DNA of 64,000 nt from Dichetophora obliterata (GCA_963920525.1 OY986438.1:124626920-124690919), one strand, 5' to 3'; positions 45,955 to 56,772 are shown, counted from the first letter of the stretch. Notes: generated by a model from the letters alone, not told the origin. A program made the numbers and translations.

Positions 45955-46815
45955 GGTTAGGTTAGGTTAGTATGGTGAGGCAAATTGTGATTCCAAGGGT
46001 TAATTTTTCCTATCTCTATTTAAACCAATTTGAGCTGTTCACTAAGCCTAGGATTCGGTAAACCGAAGATTCCAAGAGTTCGCCAAGGTCATTGAAGAAC
46101 CAGTTGCCTAAGTACAGGCAGCGTTTTTGAGCCAGCGCTAAGCATGTACAGAGGAAATGTGCAGTATATTCTTCCTCCTCCTCATCTCTACAGCTTCTGC
46201 AGAAGTCATTGTGGGGCAGTGCCCTATAATGATCCCTGCCATGGTGCTGATGTGGTCTCTACTGAGAGAAATGAGTTCTTTTGACGCTTAAGGTTGAGTT
46301 TGGGCCATATTTGCCGCGTTATATTACACGTGCTACCAGTATACCTGTTTACATGTGGTGAGAGGAATACCAAGGCTTGTCTTATCTATTGATAGTATTT
46401 TTGTAGTACTTGTACGAGCGAATTTATACCTATGTCCAGGAATCCAGCATAAAATTATTCTGAGCTGCTTTTCCGTCTCATTTAGAGATCTGCGCCAGTT
46501 GAGAATTGTTTCAGATGGTATTTCAATAATTCTTAGGACTTTAAAAACGGCTTGACTATCGGATAGTATGCAAACATACCTCATTTACCTGAAGCGAAGT
46601 TAACGCTTCATGTATAGCAGCGATTTCAGCTTCAAATACACTGTAATGGTCAGGGAGCTTGAATGCTAAATTAATTCTGAATGCTTCCGAGTAGACTCCT
46701 CCATCTACTTTGAAATCTAGTTTTGATCCATCAGCAAAGATCTCAATGACATTATGAGATGAACGGTTTCCTAGTTCCCACTCTTCTCGAGAGGGAATGC
46801 ATACATTTTATACAT
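45955..46815 (-). mobile_element. 3' fragment of an I/R1-type non-LTR retrotransposon
   Basis: The fragment keeps the RNase H domain, the C-terminal zinc-binding region and the 3' UTR, and ends with CCTAACCTAACCTA on its own strand (GGTTAGGTTAGGTTAG at 45,956-45,971 on plus). It is 5'-truncated near 46,815. The RNase H domain separates it from the Jockey/CR1-like copy at 5.6-7.2 kb. Confidence 0.8.
46016..46815 (-). pseudogene. LINE RNase H and C-terminal domain pseudogene
   Basis: It reads NVIEIFADGSKLDFKVDGG (first RNase H aspartate), FEAEIAAIHEALTSL (the catalytic glutamate helix), ILSDSQAVFKVL (the third acidic residue) and LCWIPGH. After frame changes come HYRALPHNDFCRSCRDEEE and YTAHFLCTCLALA (a Cys/His zinc-binding region of the C..C...H....C type). 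It ends NSSNWFK then TAG. Frameshifts near 46,580 and 46,330 break the frame. RNase H in these elements removes the RNA strand during target-primed reverse transcription. Confidence 0.85.
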
Positions 46816-46912
46816 TGGATATGGATACTTAAAAAATATGGAATTGTGTTAAAGGGATTTCACATTAAATCGAAATGAGTTTCAAGTTTCTGTGAAAGGT
46901 TTTTATAATATA

Positions 46913-47970
46913 ACTAGCTGAAGCCCTACGCGTAGCCGCCACGCCCCCTTGTCTAATGCCCATAAAATATTATCAGTGAAACTGTGCCTGCAAATTGAGG
47001 TCGAATACTGAATTCAGAGATCATATAGATATTGGATATGGATGTGGATAGTTTTTTCACATACATTATTTTTAAGATTTGACTTTTTTGTAAAATATAT
47101 AAAAACAATATTTTGGAAAAATAAATTTCGCGAAAAAATCTATTGTTTTTTTTTTTGCTTTTTTTTTTTTTTGTTTTGATGACAAAACAATAAAACATTT
47201 TTTGCGCAAAGCTGGAAAAATTTTGAAAATGAATACAAAATTCAATATTTTAAACTTTTTTTTAAAAAAAAAAAATAAATATATATACAGCGTGAATCAA
47301 AATAAATTTCGTACTTGTTTTATGTCATAAATCAAAAGCACTGTGTCAATTTTATTAAACGAATATTTTTATTTTTTATTTTAAGCATTATTTATAACTC
47401 TTCATCATTAAATTCGAATCTTTTAACATTAATTTTTTTTAAAATTGAAAACAACTTAAGTTTTTTCTAAATGACCTTTTTATTATTATGTTGATTTTGT
47501 ATGATTTAAATACACATTCCAAATGTTTGATAGTTTTAATCATACTGGATTTTAAATACAAATTCTAGTTCTTTGATAGTTTAAAATCGTTTATTGAGCT
47601 TTAGATCAAAGTTAGAACAATTAATTGTCCTTACGAATCTCTCCAAAGAAACAACAACAACTTTTTTTTAATATGAAAAGGAAAAAATCACTTCTTACCA
47701 GTACAGTTGCTGTAAGTAACCACCATACAAACCAAATTAAAAAATGTAAGTCTTATACGATCAAAACCGTCTTAAATAAAGCTTTTTCATTGATTTTTGT
47801 ACGGTAAAAAAGGGCGTGGACGTCAATTGTTAGTACAAGGTAAAACAGTAACCATATTAACTAAATTTTAAAATTTTAGTCTAATACGATCAAAATCGTC
47901 CGAAATATAGCATTTTTATTGATTTGTGGGCTGTAAAAGGGGTGTGTGGCAAACAATTTTTTAAAACTAT
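46913..47970 (-). mobile_element. Helitron-type element copy D, rearranged
   Basis: On the minus strand the 3' tail reads GGCTACGCGTAGGGCTTCAG then CTAG at 46,913-46,940, preceded by part of one minisatellite unit (46,941-47,020). The 5' body appears at 47,720-47,970 (CACACCCCTTTTACAGCCC, CAAATCAATAAAAATGCTAT and GATTTTGATCGTATTAGACT). Between them, about 47,030-47,715 is foreign, including a piece matching the 16,616-17,932 hAT-like element. The head end is missing. Confidence 0.55.
47488..47700 (+). repeat. fragment of the 16.6-kb hAT-like element
   Basis: TATGTTGATTTTGTATGATT, TTTGATAGTTTAAAATCG and GTTAGAACAATTAATTGTCC run parallel to 17,216-17,420. Only the left arm of the long hairpin is present. 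Confidence 0.7.
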
Positions 47971-48084
47971 TTCTGAGATACCTACTCTCTATCTGTCACC
48001 CTTCTTGGGGTTCCAATACAAACATCACAAAAAATAACCAGTCTATCCCGTATCGTATCTGAGAGGCAGAAACATTTTTGTAAC

Positions 48085-49076
48085 GGTTCAGGGAAAAAAC
48101 GCCCAATGAAAAAGCCCAAAATAAAAAATTAAATAAAGCCCAAAAATTGTCCATACAAATTTGGGCGTTATTTCATAATGAAATTTTGGGCTTTATTTAA
48201 TTGTAATCGGGCTTTATTTCATTTTTTTATTTGGCATCAAAATGTAAGATGAATTTCAAATTTAATTCAGAAGTACTGCGAAGCAGGTATTGGACTTGGC
48301 ACCACGAAATAGACCCCAATTGAAATAAGCCAAAAAAAAAAAACGCAGTAAACCCTTAAAAGTTCATATATTTTTAAGTATTACCTCATATGAAATAACT
48401 CCCCATTTTTGGGGGCTATTTCGTAAATTTTGGGAAACATATAATTTTTTGGGTCTTATTTCATTATGAAACCGATTACACAGTAGAAATGGGTAGATTT
48501 AAGACTTTAATAAAAGCTTTTTTCACATTTTGTATATTTGATCATTTTTGCCATAATTTTTTTCTGTGAAAGGTGCATATTAAAAAATAATTTGCCCTTG
48601 TGCGAAATGTTGTTATCGCCATTCCGTATAGGTGCAAATCAAGTTCTTAGGGTGTTTTTTACGATAAAATGATTTTCTCTTATACGGAATGTTAATATTT
48701 CAGGCATATTTACCTTAGTTGATCTGCTTTCTTTATAAAGACGATAACGGCTTACGACCAAGGTTTTTGGTCTTATGATCTTTTTGAAACTGGCCATAAC
48801 CCATAAATGATTTGGGTCTTATTTAATTTCGGTATGGGCGTTATTTAATTTTTTTGGGCTCTATTTCATTTTTTATTTTGGGCGCTATTTCATTTTTATA
48901 AGCCCAAGATATTTTGGGTCTTATTTCATTTTCTGTTTGGGCGTTATTTCATTTTTTTGGGCTTTATTTCATTTTATATTTTGGGCATTATTTCATTTTT
49001 TCAGCCCAAAAAATTTTGGGCCTTATTTCATTTTTTATTTTAGGCGTTATTTAATTGGTCGTTATTTCACTGAACC
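48085..49076. mobile_element. foldback element type F, copy 2
   Basis: The termini are GGTTCAGGGAAAAAACGCCC on the left and GGTTCAGTGAAATAACGACC on the right (reverse complement). The flanks are TTTTGTAAC (48,076-48,084) and TTTTGTGAC (49,077-49,085), a 9-bp target duplication with one change. The interior is built from roughly twenty copies of a 20-24-bp word, TTTGGGCGTTATTTCATTTT, and its complement. At least ten are in one orientation between 48,810 and 49,076. There is no coding sequence. Confidence 0.85.
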
Positions 49077-49215
49077 TTTTGTGACGAGGCTCGAATCATT
49101 AGAAATTAGAAAATTTTTTGTTACGAGACTTGAAAAAATCTACTCTTAACAAATCGCCACCTAATAATAAGTTTCACTTAAAAATTTTTTCACAGTTTAA
49201 GTAGTTGATGATAAC

Positions 49216-49415
49216 TAGGGATCGGATTTTTATGCAAAACCATTTTTAAATCAAATCCTGTGTAAAGATAGGATAGCAACATGAATTGTATTTTCTAAAA
49301 ATATTGATTAAATAAACATATTTGATCAAAATGTGTTAAAATTTTACATAAAATTTATATAGTTTACATTATTGACACTACTTTTTATACGTTTTGCATA
49401 AAACTCCGATCCCTA
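49216..49415. mobile_element. 200-bp hAT-type MITE
   Basis: Ends TAGGGATCGGATTTTTATGC and (reverse complement) TAGGGATCGGAGTTTTATGC form TIRs of about 25 bp. The flanks ATGATAAC and ATAATAAC form an 8-bp target duplication with one mismatch. It is non-coding. Confidence 0.8.
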
Positions 49416-49815
49416 ATAATAACATATACACAAATAGAAATTATTGTATTTTATTTTCTAAAAAAAAAAAAAATCCGAAATAAACCTTGAAGATTTGGCT
49501 GAAGAACCAGACTAAATTCTTAAGTAACTGGTGTAATTTTTGCAGTTACCGGGTTGGGGCTCGGAGACATCTCCTGAATATATGTTTTGGGCTTTGTAGG
49601 CAAAGTAAACGTTTTTAGTGAATTTCAAATTACTTAAAAGTCGGCCGTGAAGTACTTTACCCCTTCGTCAGACACGTGACCCACCAGTGAGCCACATATT
49701 TTTTATGGGTTACGAAGCATTTTCATACATTAAGTCAGGAGAATTAAGTTCATTCGTTATTATATTGATTTATTTCCTGTTTTTTTGTATGAGTTACAAA
49801 GAAAGTTTTAAGTAC

Positions 49816-50430
49816 CATGAACGACAATAAGCCGTACCTGCCGGAGGAGTTCAAACTAAGTCGCTAAAGAGATCTACTCTTAACAGAGTTTGGTTTTCAG
49901 CAGAATGAGCTTACTACCATTTGTTCATATGTCACCAAAAGGACACCAGCAAAAGCAGTTGTTCTACTTTCAACTCTTCATAATCACAAATCCGTTTCAG
50001 GTAATAACGATTTTGTCGTTTTTTTCAAATTTGCTCTGAACCTGAAATCTATGGATTAATAATATAATATATTTATACTTATGGACTACAAGTACAAAGA
50101 TGTTTTTGACACCAGGGATAAAATGTTGACTGATTAATCCACCAAAAGGAGGACTCTTCGCTGACCACTAGAGTTTTTTTTCAAATATTTTGGGAATCAC
50201 AGCAATGGAAACCTTTCTTACTACCACGCTAAAATTGAAAAAAATTCCAGGACGCAAAAAGAAACGAATTATCACCGCAAGTATCAGCAGTGGATAGTGA
50301 TTGCCCACAAAAGAATGCCCAGGGATGACTCAAGGAATTGGGCAAATTGCGGATATTGCATAGGAAAATGTCAGTAAGCCCATAAGCAGTGCTATGCCTC
50401 CAACAAACGCATTTGTACTGCTCATACTTC
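49816..50430 (+). pseudogene. piggyBac-like transposase relic (C-terminal half)
   Basis: From the ATG at 49,816 one frame reads NKPYLPEEFKLSR, stop, then TEFGFQQNELTTICSYVTKR and AKAVVLLSTLHNHKSVSG. After a break it continues with DVFDTRDKMLTD, stop, STKRRTLR-stop-PLEFFFKYF. This is the piggyBac order SYVPKK, VLLSTMH, GGVDTxDxM, YSxKRxTRRWP. A downstream Cys-rich stretch (NCGYCIGKC, then QCYASNKRICTAH, about 50,335-50,425) resembles the C-terminal zinc region. Several stops and shifts disable it, and the catalytic N-terminal half is missing. Confidence 0.75.
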
Positions 50431-50599
50431 TGCTTAAATCGGTTTCAAAAATAAGCTTTCCAAACGAAAATGGCAATGGAAAACATTTATTTTTATCTTA
50501 TAAAGTACAACTTGTTGCTATTAAAAACATATTTTTTACCTTAAAATAAGCTATACAGACCCAGCTATACACAATGTACCTAATAAGATACCTAATGTA

Positions 50600-51130
50600 C
50601 ACGGTTAAAAATGTAGGTCTAAATTTTCAACCTTACTTAAATTTTTATGGTTGAAATCAAAATTTTCCCTATATAAAAACATAATTTCAACTTTAAAGTA
50701 GAAATTTTAAACCTTTTATTGGTTGAAATCAATATATATTTACTAATTTCAACCCAAAAGACGAATTTTTCAACTTTTATGTTTAATTTTTCAGCAACTC
50801 GAGTCAAGTTTTTCAACTTTTTTTAGTTTAAGATTTATTTAAACCTAAGGGATGAGTTTGTCAACCTTTTAAGTTTACTTCTTCAACTATTTTGGCCGAG
50901 TTTTTTGTCTCTGTTTAGTTGAAAAATTATTTAAACCTAAAAGACGAATTTTTCAACTTTTATAGTTTACTTATGTAACTATTTTGGTTGAATTTTAAAG
51001 TTTAATTTTTCATCTGTATAAAGTCGGAATAATAACTTATTTAAAAAAAAACTGATAAAAATTGTAGTTAGGTTGAAATACTCAACTCACTTGGTTGAAA
51101 ACATATTTTTTTAATATTTTTAAATTAAAT
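50600..51130 (+). repeat. left subterminal repeat array of the CACTA element
   Basis: Many copies of TTCAAC and its complement GTTGAA, often as GGTTGAAATC or TTTTTCAACTTTT, within 530 bp. In CACTA elements such arrays are where the transposase or its accessory protein binds; the binding role here is inference. Confidence 0.8.
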
Positions 51131-51238
51131 TTTCGACATTAGCATTGTTTTTGTTTGCACGGCCTGCTGCGTTTAAATTCAAAATATTTGAATATAGAAA
51201 ATATTTTTTTAACCTTGAATGAAATTTTCAACATTAGA

Positions 51239-51525
51239 ATTGTTTTTGTTTGCGCAGCCTGCCGACATTCAAGTTTAAAAAATTTGAGTGAAATTTAAAA
51301 AAGTTGTCCATCGCGGTGCCTGCTGCAATTTTAAAAAGAGTTAATTGTGGTGGTGTATAGCTTTTTGTCAGTATTTGCATAAAATTGTTTTTGTTTCGGC
51401 AGCCTGCTGACATTCAAATTTAAAATATTTGAGTGAAATTTCAAAAAGTTGTCCATCGCGGCGCCTACTGCAATTTTAAAAAGAGTTTATTGTGGTGGTG
51501 TATAGCTTTACGTCAGTTTACTTAA
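51239..51525 (+). repeat. two 145-bp tandem units upstream of the CACTA gene
   Basis: ATTGTTTTTGTTTGCGCAGC at 51,239 and ATTGTTTTTGTTTCGGCAGC at 51,384 begin two copies. Both contain GTTGTCCATCGCGG, TGCAATTTTAAAAAGAG and TGTGGTGGTGTATAGCTTT. A diverged third start lies near 51,143. The array ends about 20 bp before the first ATG, so it is a likely promoter/leader region. Confidence 0.8.
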
Positions 51526-51543
51526 AATCGTTTAAAAGTCAAG

Positions 51544-54335
51544 ATGGATTTGCGTGGACGGTATATCAAAGTAAATTTTGTCGCCGAAAATATTAAAAAG
51601 TTTGTGTTGCTTGAAAAGTTTTCATCGTGCGAAAATTATTGTTTTGATGATGTTCTTGAATCAGGTATGTAATAAATTTACGTGTCCGTTTTATGTATAT
51701 TACTGCACCATTTCTTTTAAATTTTCTGTTGGTTTTTGTTATAAATAACAATAACATATTCATACATTTGTGGTTTTTTTTTGTGAAATTAAAGAATAAT
51801 AAAAGTGTAATTATAATAATTTCCCAAACAAAAAAATTATGTGGTTTCGTAAAATACCCAAACTCTAAATTTGCAAAATGTTACACTTCCAGTAAAAAAA
51901 TTCATAACGATGCAGTTATTCAACGAAACCACATAATTTTTTTGTAATTATATTATATGTTGTTTCAGAAAACATTTTAAAAGCATTTTATTGCAATTTT
52001 TTTAAAATTGAATTTTTAAGATTTTTTTACTACAACAGCAAAAAAAAGGGATTTTTTTCATATAGTAAAATATCTCAACTTTAGTAATTTTTATCCGATT
52101 TTTATGTTTTATACCTCATTTTTAGAGGCAGTTAAATAACAAACGAACGATTTGCTGTTTTTATTGTTTTTACATTAAAAGGAACGATTTTCCAGCCATC
52201 CATATTAAGAAAAGCCATTTTCAAAAAAAAGGTCACCTCTATCTAATATACAGTGTATGTTATGTTTGTTTTAATTTAAGTTTTAAGGTGTACTGAGAAG
52301 AAAGATTTTAAGCACTTCACGGACTCAAAAAATACAGTGTTATCAAACGAAATTATAGTTCCATTGTTATGCCAATATACATACTGCGCCTGCTTCGAGC
52401 TGAACTTCTATACCACATGTGGAGAACAAATTGAACCTTGTTCCTCCGTAGTTCCACATTCAATAGGAATTACTAAAGAGGTAAGTGCATTTTAAAATAC
52501 ATAAATCTAAAATTTCAAAAAAATGAAGTGGTCCTTATTTTTTCCAAAAGTAGCTAACTATGGACTAGACTTTTGTTTTTTTTATAAAACAGAAGTAAAC
52601 TGTGAAGTTTTGTGAAGATATGTAAACGTGTCGCATGCGACCTTTGAGTTGAAAAAATTATTTATATGGACAAAAAGGGCTCCACTCTTTTTTTCTTAAA
52701 ATTGCACAGTTTACTTTTGTTTAGTAAACCGGCTCGAAACCGGTTTAGAACCCCGGCTCGTAACTTGTTACTTTCGAAAAAAAATAAGGACCACTCTAGC
52801 ACATGTATAAAACGAATGTATAGTTAATTTCAAATAGTTAAATTAATAAAATTTTCTGTGTATTGGTAATAGGTAGTCGAAAAATATATTCGTGAGAATG
52901 ATGGCGGTGAAATTTTCAAACTATATACCGAAACAAAATTTTTGAATGATAAAAGCAGAAAGTCGTTAGTTAGGATACTGACGAAATTTTTAGTAAATAC
53001 TTGCGGAAACTATCCTAGCAAAACAGATAAAATAAAGTTGGCAGAAACAGCTATAGAACTTTTTCCATTTTATAAAAGTAACTCCAAATACTCTGGAGCG
53101 GTAATATATAAACACCCTAGTCGTTTTATTATAATATCTTTCCTCTGAGTTATGTCGGTTCATTATTTGTTAACCCATTTTGTACCAGCGGTCGAGATCT
53201 CGACCACAACTTTTGTCGTTTTTCATAAAAAAATTAAAAATATAAGAAAAAGGAATTTAGTTAATTTTTTTTAATGACTAATTTAGTTTGGCATTTTAGC
53301 TTTATGACCGTACATTTTTTTACCCCATTTGACTTTTTTAAAGACTCACTTGGGAGGTCACAAAAATATTCAAAAAATAGCCCATTTTTAAAGTCACTGT
53401 AACTACTTGTATAAAAAACAAAACAAAAAAAAGGGTAATTGATTCAAATAGCCAAAAGTTCAAATAAATGTAATATGCAGAAACTACTTTATTACATCTA
53501 TTCCATCTGATCGGCAGATAGCGTGGAAGATGATTGGTCGAGATCTCGACCGCTGGGATAATAAGTGCTCTAAGAACCTGTTAATAACCCGTTTTCATAA
53601 TAAAATTTGCTGCCAATTTTTTTTACTATATTTCTCATTAAATTGCACGTATATAGCAAATTTATTTCTCTAATCATCCCAACGGCCGAAATCTCGAAAA
53701 GCAATTTTCCGGAAAAAAAAAACCAAAAACAAATTCCAAAAATAATTTTTAGCCTATTTCTAGCGAGCCATGAAAATTTCATTAAGAAATGTAACCATTA
53801 AAGTAGCCTGGTACAAAATGGGTTAATCATGCACATTGCTTTTAAAGTTTTTTTTAATAATGTTTCAATTCTTTTTTCTTTACAGATTGGAGTAGCGAAG
53901 TACAACCGATTTTAGGATTGATTAAGCTTATGCCTGCTCCGCCAGGTACACGCGATAGGTGCAAAGGAAATTTTCTTCAAAATGTCAACAAATTTATTAA
54001 CTTTGTGCCTAATTTTCAACCAAACGAAGCAGTTGATTCGTACAATGACCCCATTATTTTAGCCAGTGGGCATTCAAAGAAAAATATTGAACAATACTAT
54101 ATTGGAGTAGATGGTAAACTTATTGCAATCCCCACACATTATAAGTTGTACATTATTTTTGATATGTTTTTTTAAAATTTTCTATATTTTTAACATAAAG
54201 TATTGTAACGAGCTCAAAATATTTTTTAATTTTTTTGAAAAGTACCTCTACAACATCCCGCACTCTCAAGGTACGCCTAGAATTCATGACATCTGGAGCA
54301 GTCTGCACGGTTTAATAAACCAAATAAGTAAATAA
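51544..54335 (+). CDS. spliced accessory gene A of the CACTA element, function unknown
   Basis: Proposed exons: 51,544-51,664, 52,281-52,480, 52,873 to about 53,119, and 53,886-54,335. The donors GTATGT and GTAAGT and the acceptors TTTAAG, AATAG and TTTACAG keep the frame across introns 1 and 2. The intron 3 donor (A-GTCG) is weak and chosen only for phase. The start is the first ATG after the tandem leader. Exon 1 begins MDLRGRYIKVNFVAENIKKF. Exon 2 has several Cys (CQYTYCACFELNFYTTCGEQ). Exon 3 has RKSLVRILTKFLVNTCGNYP and AETAIELFPFYKSN. Exon 4 has MPAPPGTRDRCKGNFL and AVDSYNDPIILASG. The pattern recalls uncharacterised animal proteins often auto-named SAMD3-like; this is a weak memory-based likeness. 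A T7 run at 54,167-54,173 shifts the frame; one T fewer would restore a frame that ends at TAA 54,333-54,335. Confidence 0.55.
53174..53822. mobile_element. piggyBac-type MITE nested in intron 3
   Basis: The ends are CCCATTTTGTACCAG and its exact complement CTGGTACAAAATGGG. TTAA flanks both (53,170-53,173 and 53,823-53,826), the piggyBac target. The perfect palindrome GGTCGAGATCTCGACC occurs at 53,190-53,205 and again at 53,536-53,551, with a degenerate form near 53,680. There is no transposase. The host intron without the MITE would be about 110 bp, a normal fly intron length. Confidence 0.9.
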
Positions 54336-56711
54336 TGATTTGTTTTGTGTGCCATAAAGTTTTCAAAAATATTCAGTTTTGCATTAATCATTTAAAACAT
54401 GTTCACTATTTAAACACAGGAAAACTTCTAAATTTAAGATGTATATACTCGCTACAGTGCCCCCGTTTCTTTGTTACGTATCCAGGCTTAAAAAAGCATT
54501 CATTTTTTTGCAAATTTAAACATAATAATTTAATGCAACAACAAAGTTTGAAGGACAAGCAACCCCAATATAAAGCAACAACTTCCTTTGAGAATGTAAA
54601 TCTTAATACAAACAGTGACAATTTCTTTCACGAGAATTATCCAAAAGATGAAAGTTTAGAAACCTTATCATTACATCAGAAAAATATTTTTGAATTTCTT
54701 TCTTCATTATATCTTGCTGAGTTAAATATTGACCAAATCCATGATATGTTTAAAACCTATCATGAAAATTTATTTTCAGCATTAAATCAGACTACATTAA
54801 GCGAAAGTATAAGCTTACAATTACAGATTTTAAATAACTTAAATACTTTTTCTTCTTCATATAAACGAAAACGTGCTTTCCAAAATTCTGATTTATTTGT
54901 TTGTCCTGTGGAAACGAATATTAAGTTAAGATGGGATAAAAAGTTCAATATCATAACAAACCGTTTTGATAATATACAAAAACAATGCACATTTCAATAT
55001 GTTTCAATTATGAAGACCATTAAATGTTTATTTAAAAATGAAAATTTCAAAACTACTTATTTTAAAAGTCAACATGAATGCAACAGTAATTCTATATCTG
55101 GATTTTGTTGTGCGGAAAACTGTAAAAAAGAAAATTTTTTTTCCAATAATAATGCAATAAAAATTGGCCTTTACTATGATGATTTCGAAGTTGTCTGCCC
55201 GTTAGGAAGTAAAACATCCATTCATAAAATGGGTGGAATTTATTTCCAAATCTTAAACTTTCCATCATACTTTTTGTCAAAGTTAGAAAATATTTATTTA
55301 GTAGCTTTATTTTTTTCTGAAGACATAAAGATAAGAAGATTCTATAAATATTATATTAAGTCCTATTTACAATGACATTTCAATACTGGAAAATGATGGA
55401 ATTGCCATTGATACTAAGATAATAAAAGGTACTTTAATTTCCTTTTCCCACGATAATTTGGGAGGAAACACCTTATTTGGCTTTCAAAAATCATTTTCAA
55501 GTGGCAGTTATTGCAGATTTTGTTATTTAGATCATTCAGAAATAAAAACAACCACAAGGCAAGTACCTCAAAAGATGCGATTATTTGACTATTTACTAGA
55601 CAATACAAGTTTGTATGCGGAGGGAAAAGCATTGAAATTTAACAATATTCTCAATAAATTAAAATACTATAATATGATAAAAAATGGAACTGCAGATTTA
55701 ATGCATGATGTTTTGGAGGGAGCAGTACCATTTGTATTAAAGATTTTTTTTCAGTACTTAATAGAAAATACTTCTTTAAATGTTAATAAAATTAATAAAT
55801 TACTTTTCTCTTATAACTATACTTATCTAGACATTAAAAATAAACCATCTTTAATATCATTAAAAAAGGAATCAAAAACTTCTGTTGGCTTAAATGCTGC
55901 CCAAAATTGGTGTTTAATTACTTATTTACCATTCATTTTTTATGAATATAAAAGCAAAATGAAGGACGAACGAATTTGGGAATTACTAACTAGTCTCATA
56001 AATATAATGAAAATAATTTTTTCGGATTGCGTGCTAACATCAACACTGAATTTTTTGGACGATATGATAGAAAAGCATTTAAAAATAATAATTGAATTAG
56101 GGTTTTCCTTGCTTCCAAAACATCATTTCATGACACATTATAGCAAGATCATTCGTGACCTTGGCCCTCTTGTTTTAATGTGGTCCATGCGATTTGAGAG
56201 TTATCACAGGAATTTTACAAAAAGTGGACGCTATATTAACAACTTCGTTAATTTAGCTAAAACATTAGCCCTTAGACACCAAAAGAAACAATGTTACTTA
56301 CTTAAAAATTACAATTTTAGCCCGATCTTAAAAGAAGGAAAGAATTTAAAAATTAATTATAATGATTATCAACTTAAATACACCTTTTACGAATTTAGTC
56401 CCAATTTGGTTTCCCTAAAATATTTTGAGCTCGGCTATAAATATAAAATAGGGTTTTTTATTTTGAATTCTGAGATATCTGAAATGCCACAATTTTGTAA
56501 AATTAACGAAATTTTAAAGAATAAGTCTGAATTTTTGTTTGTTTGTCAGAAATATTTAACTCATAACTTAAATGATACATACTCTGCGTATGAAGTCAGT
56601 GAGACAGATAATATCCTTATTATTAAATATAATGATATAATTAATAAGAAACCATTTAATTCTGTTAAATGTAACAATTTGGAATATATAATTTCTAAAA
56701 CCATAGTATAA
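54335..56711 (+). CDS. TNP2-like CACTA transposase with N-terminal C2H2 finger; one frameshift
   Basis: This would cut and join the element ends in the nucleus. It starts at the ATG of the TAATG overlap with gene A. Residues 3-24 form a zinc finger, C-x2-C-x12-H-x4-H (MICFVCHKVF...HLKHVH), followed by a second, degenerate finger (CPRFFVTYPGLKKH). Later come FQYVSIMKTIKCLF, IGLYYDDFEVVCPLGSK (near 55,157-55,210), GGIYFQILNFPSYFLSKLEN and SFSHDNLGGN (near 55,440-55,470). These are followed by YCRFCYLDHSE, LMHDVLEGAV (near 55,699-55,728), LLPKHHFMTHYSKI and GPLVLMWSMRFESYHRNF (near 56,162-56,217). The DxMHxxxE block and GPxxxxWxMxFE block correspond to those of TNP2 transposases. The frame changes by one base near 55,365-55,380; otherwise about 760 codons are open. 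AATAAA lies about 60 bp after the stop. Confidence 0.75.
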
Positions 56712-56772
56712 AAATGTTTAAGTTTATTCTTGTCTTAAGTTATCCACTATTTAATGCTATTATTTTTGTATC

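Noticed and set aside
45956..45971. GGTTAGGTTAGGTTAG as an insect telomere (TTAGG) repeat
   Set aside because: It is only three units, and it sits exactly at the 3' end of the LINE RNase H fragment, so it is the element's terminal repeat. Flies are also thought to lack TTAGG telomeres.
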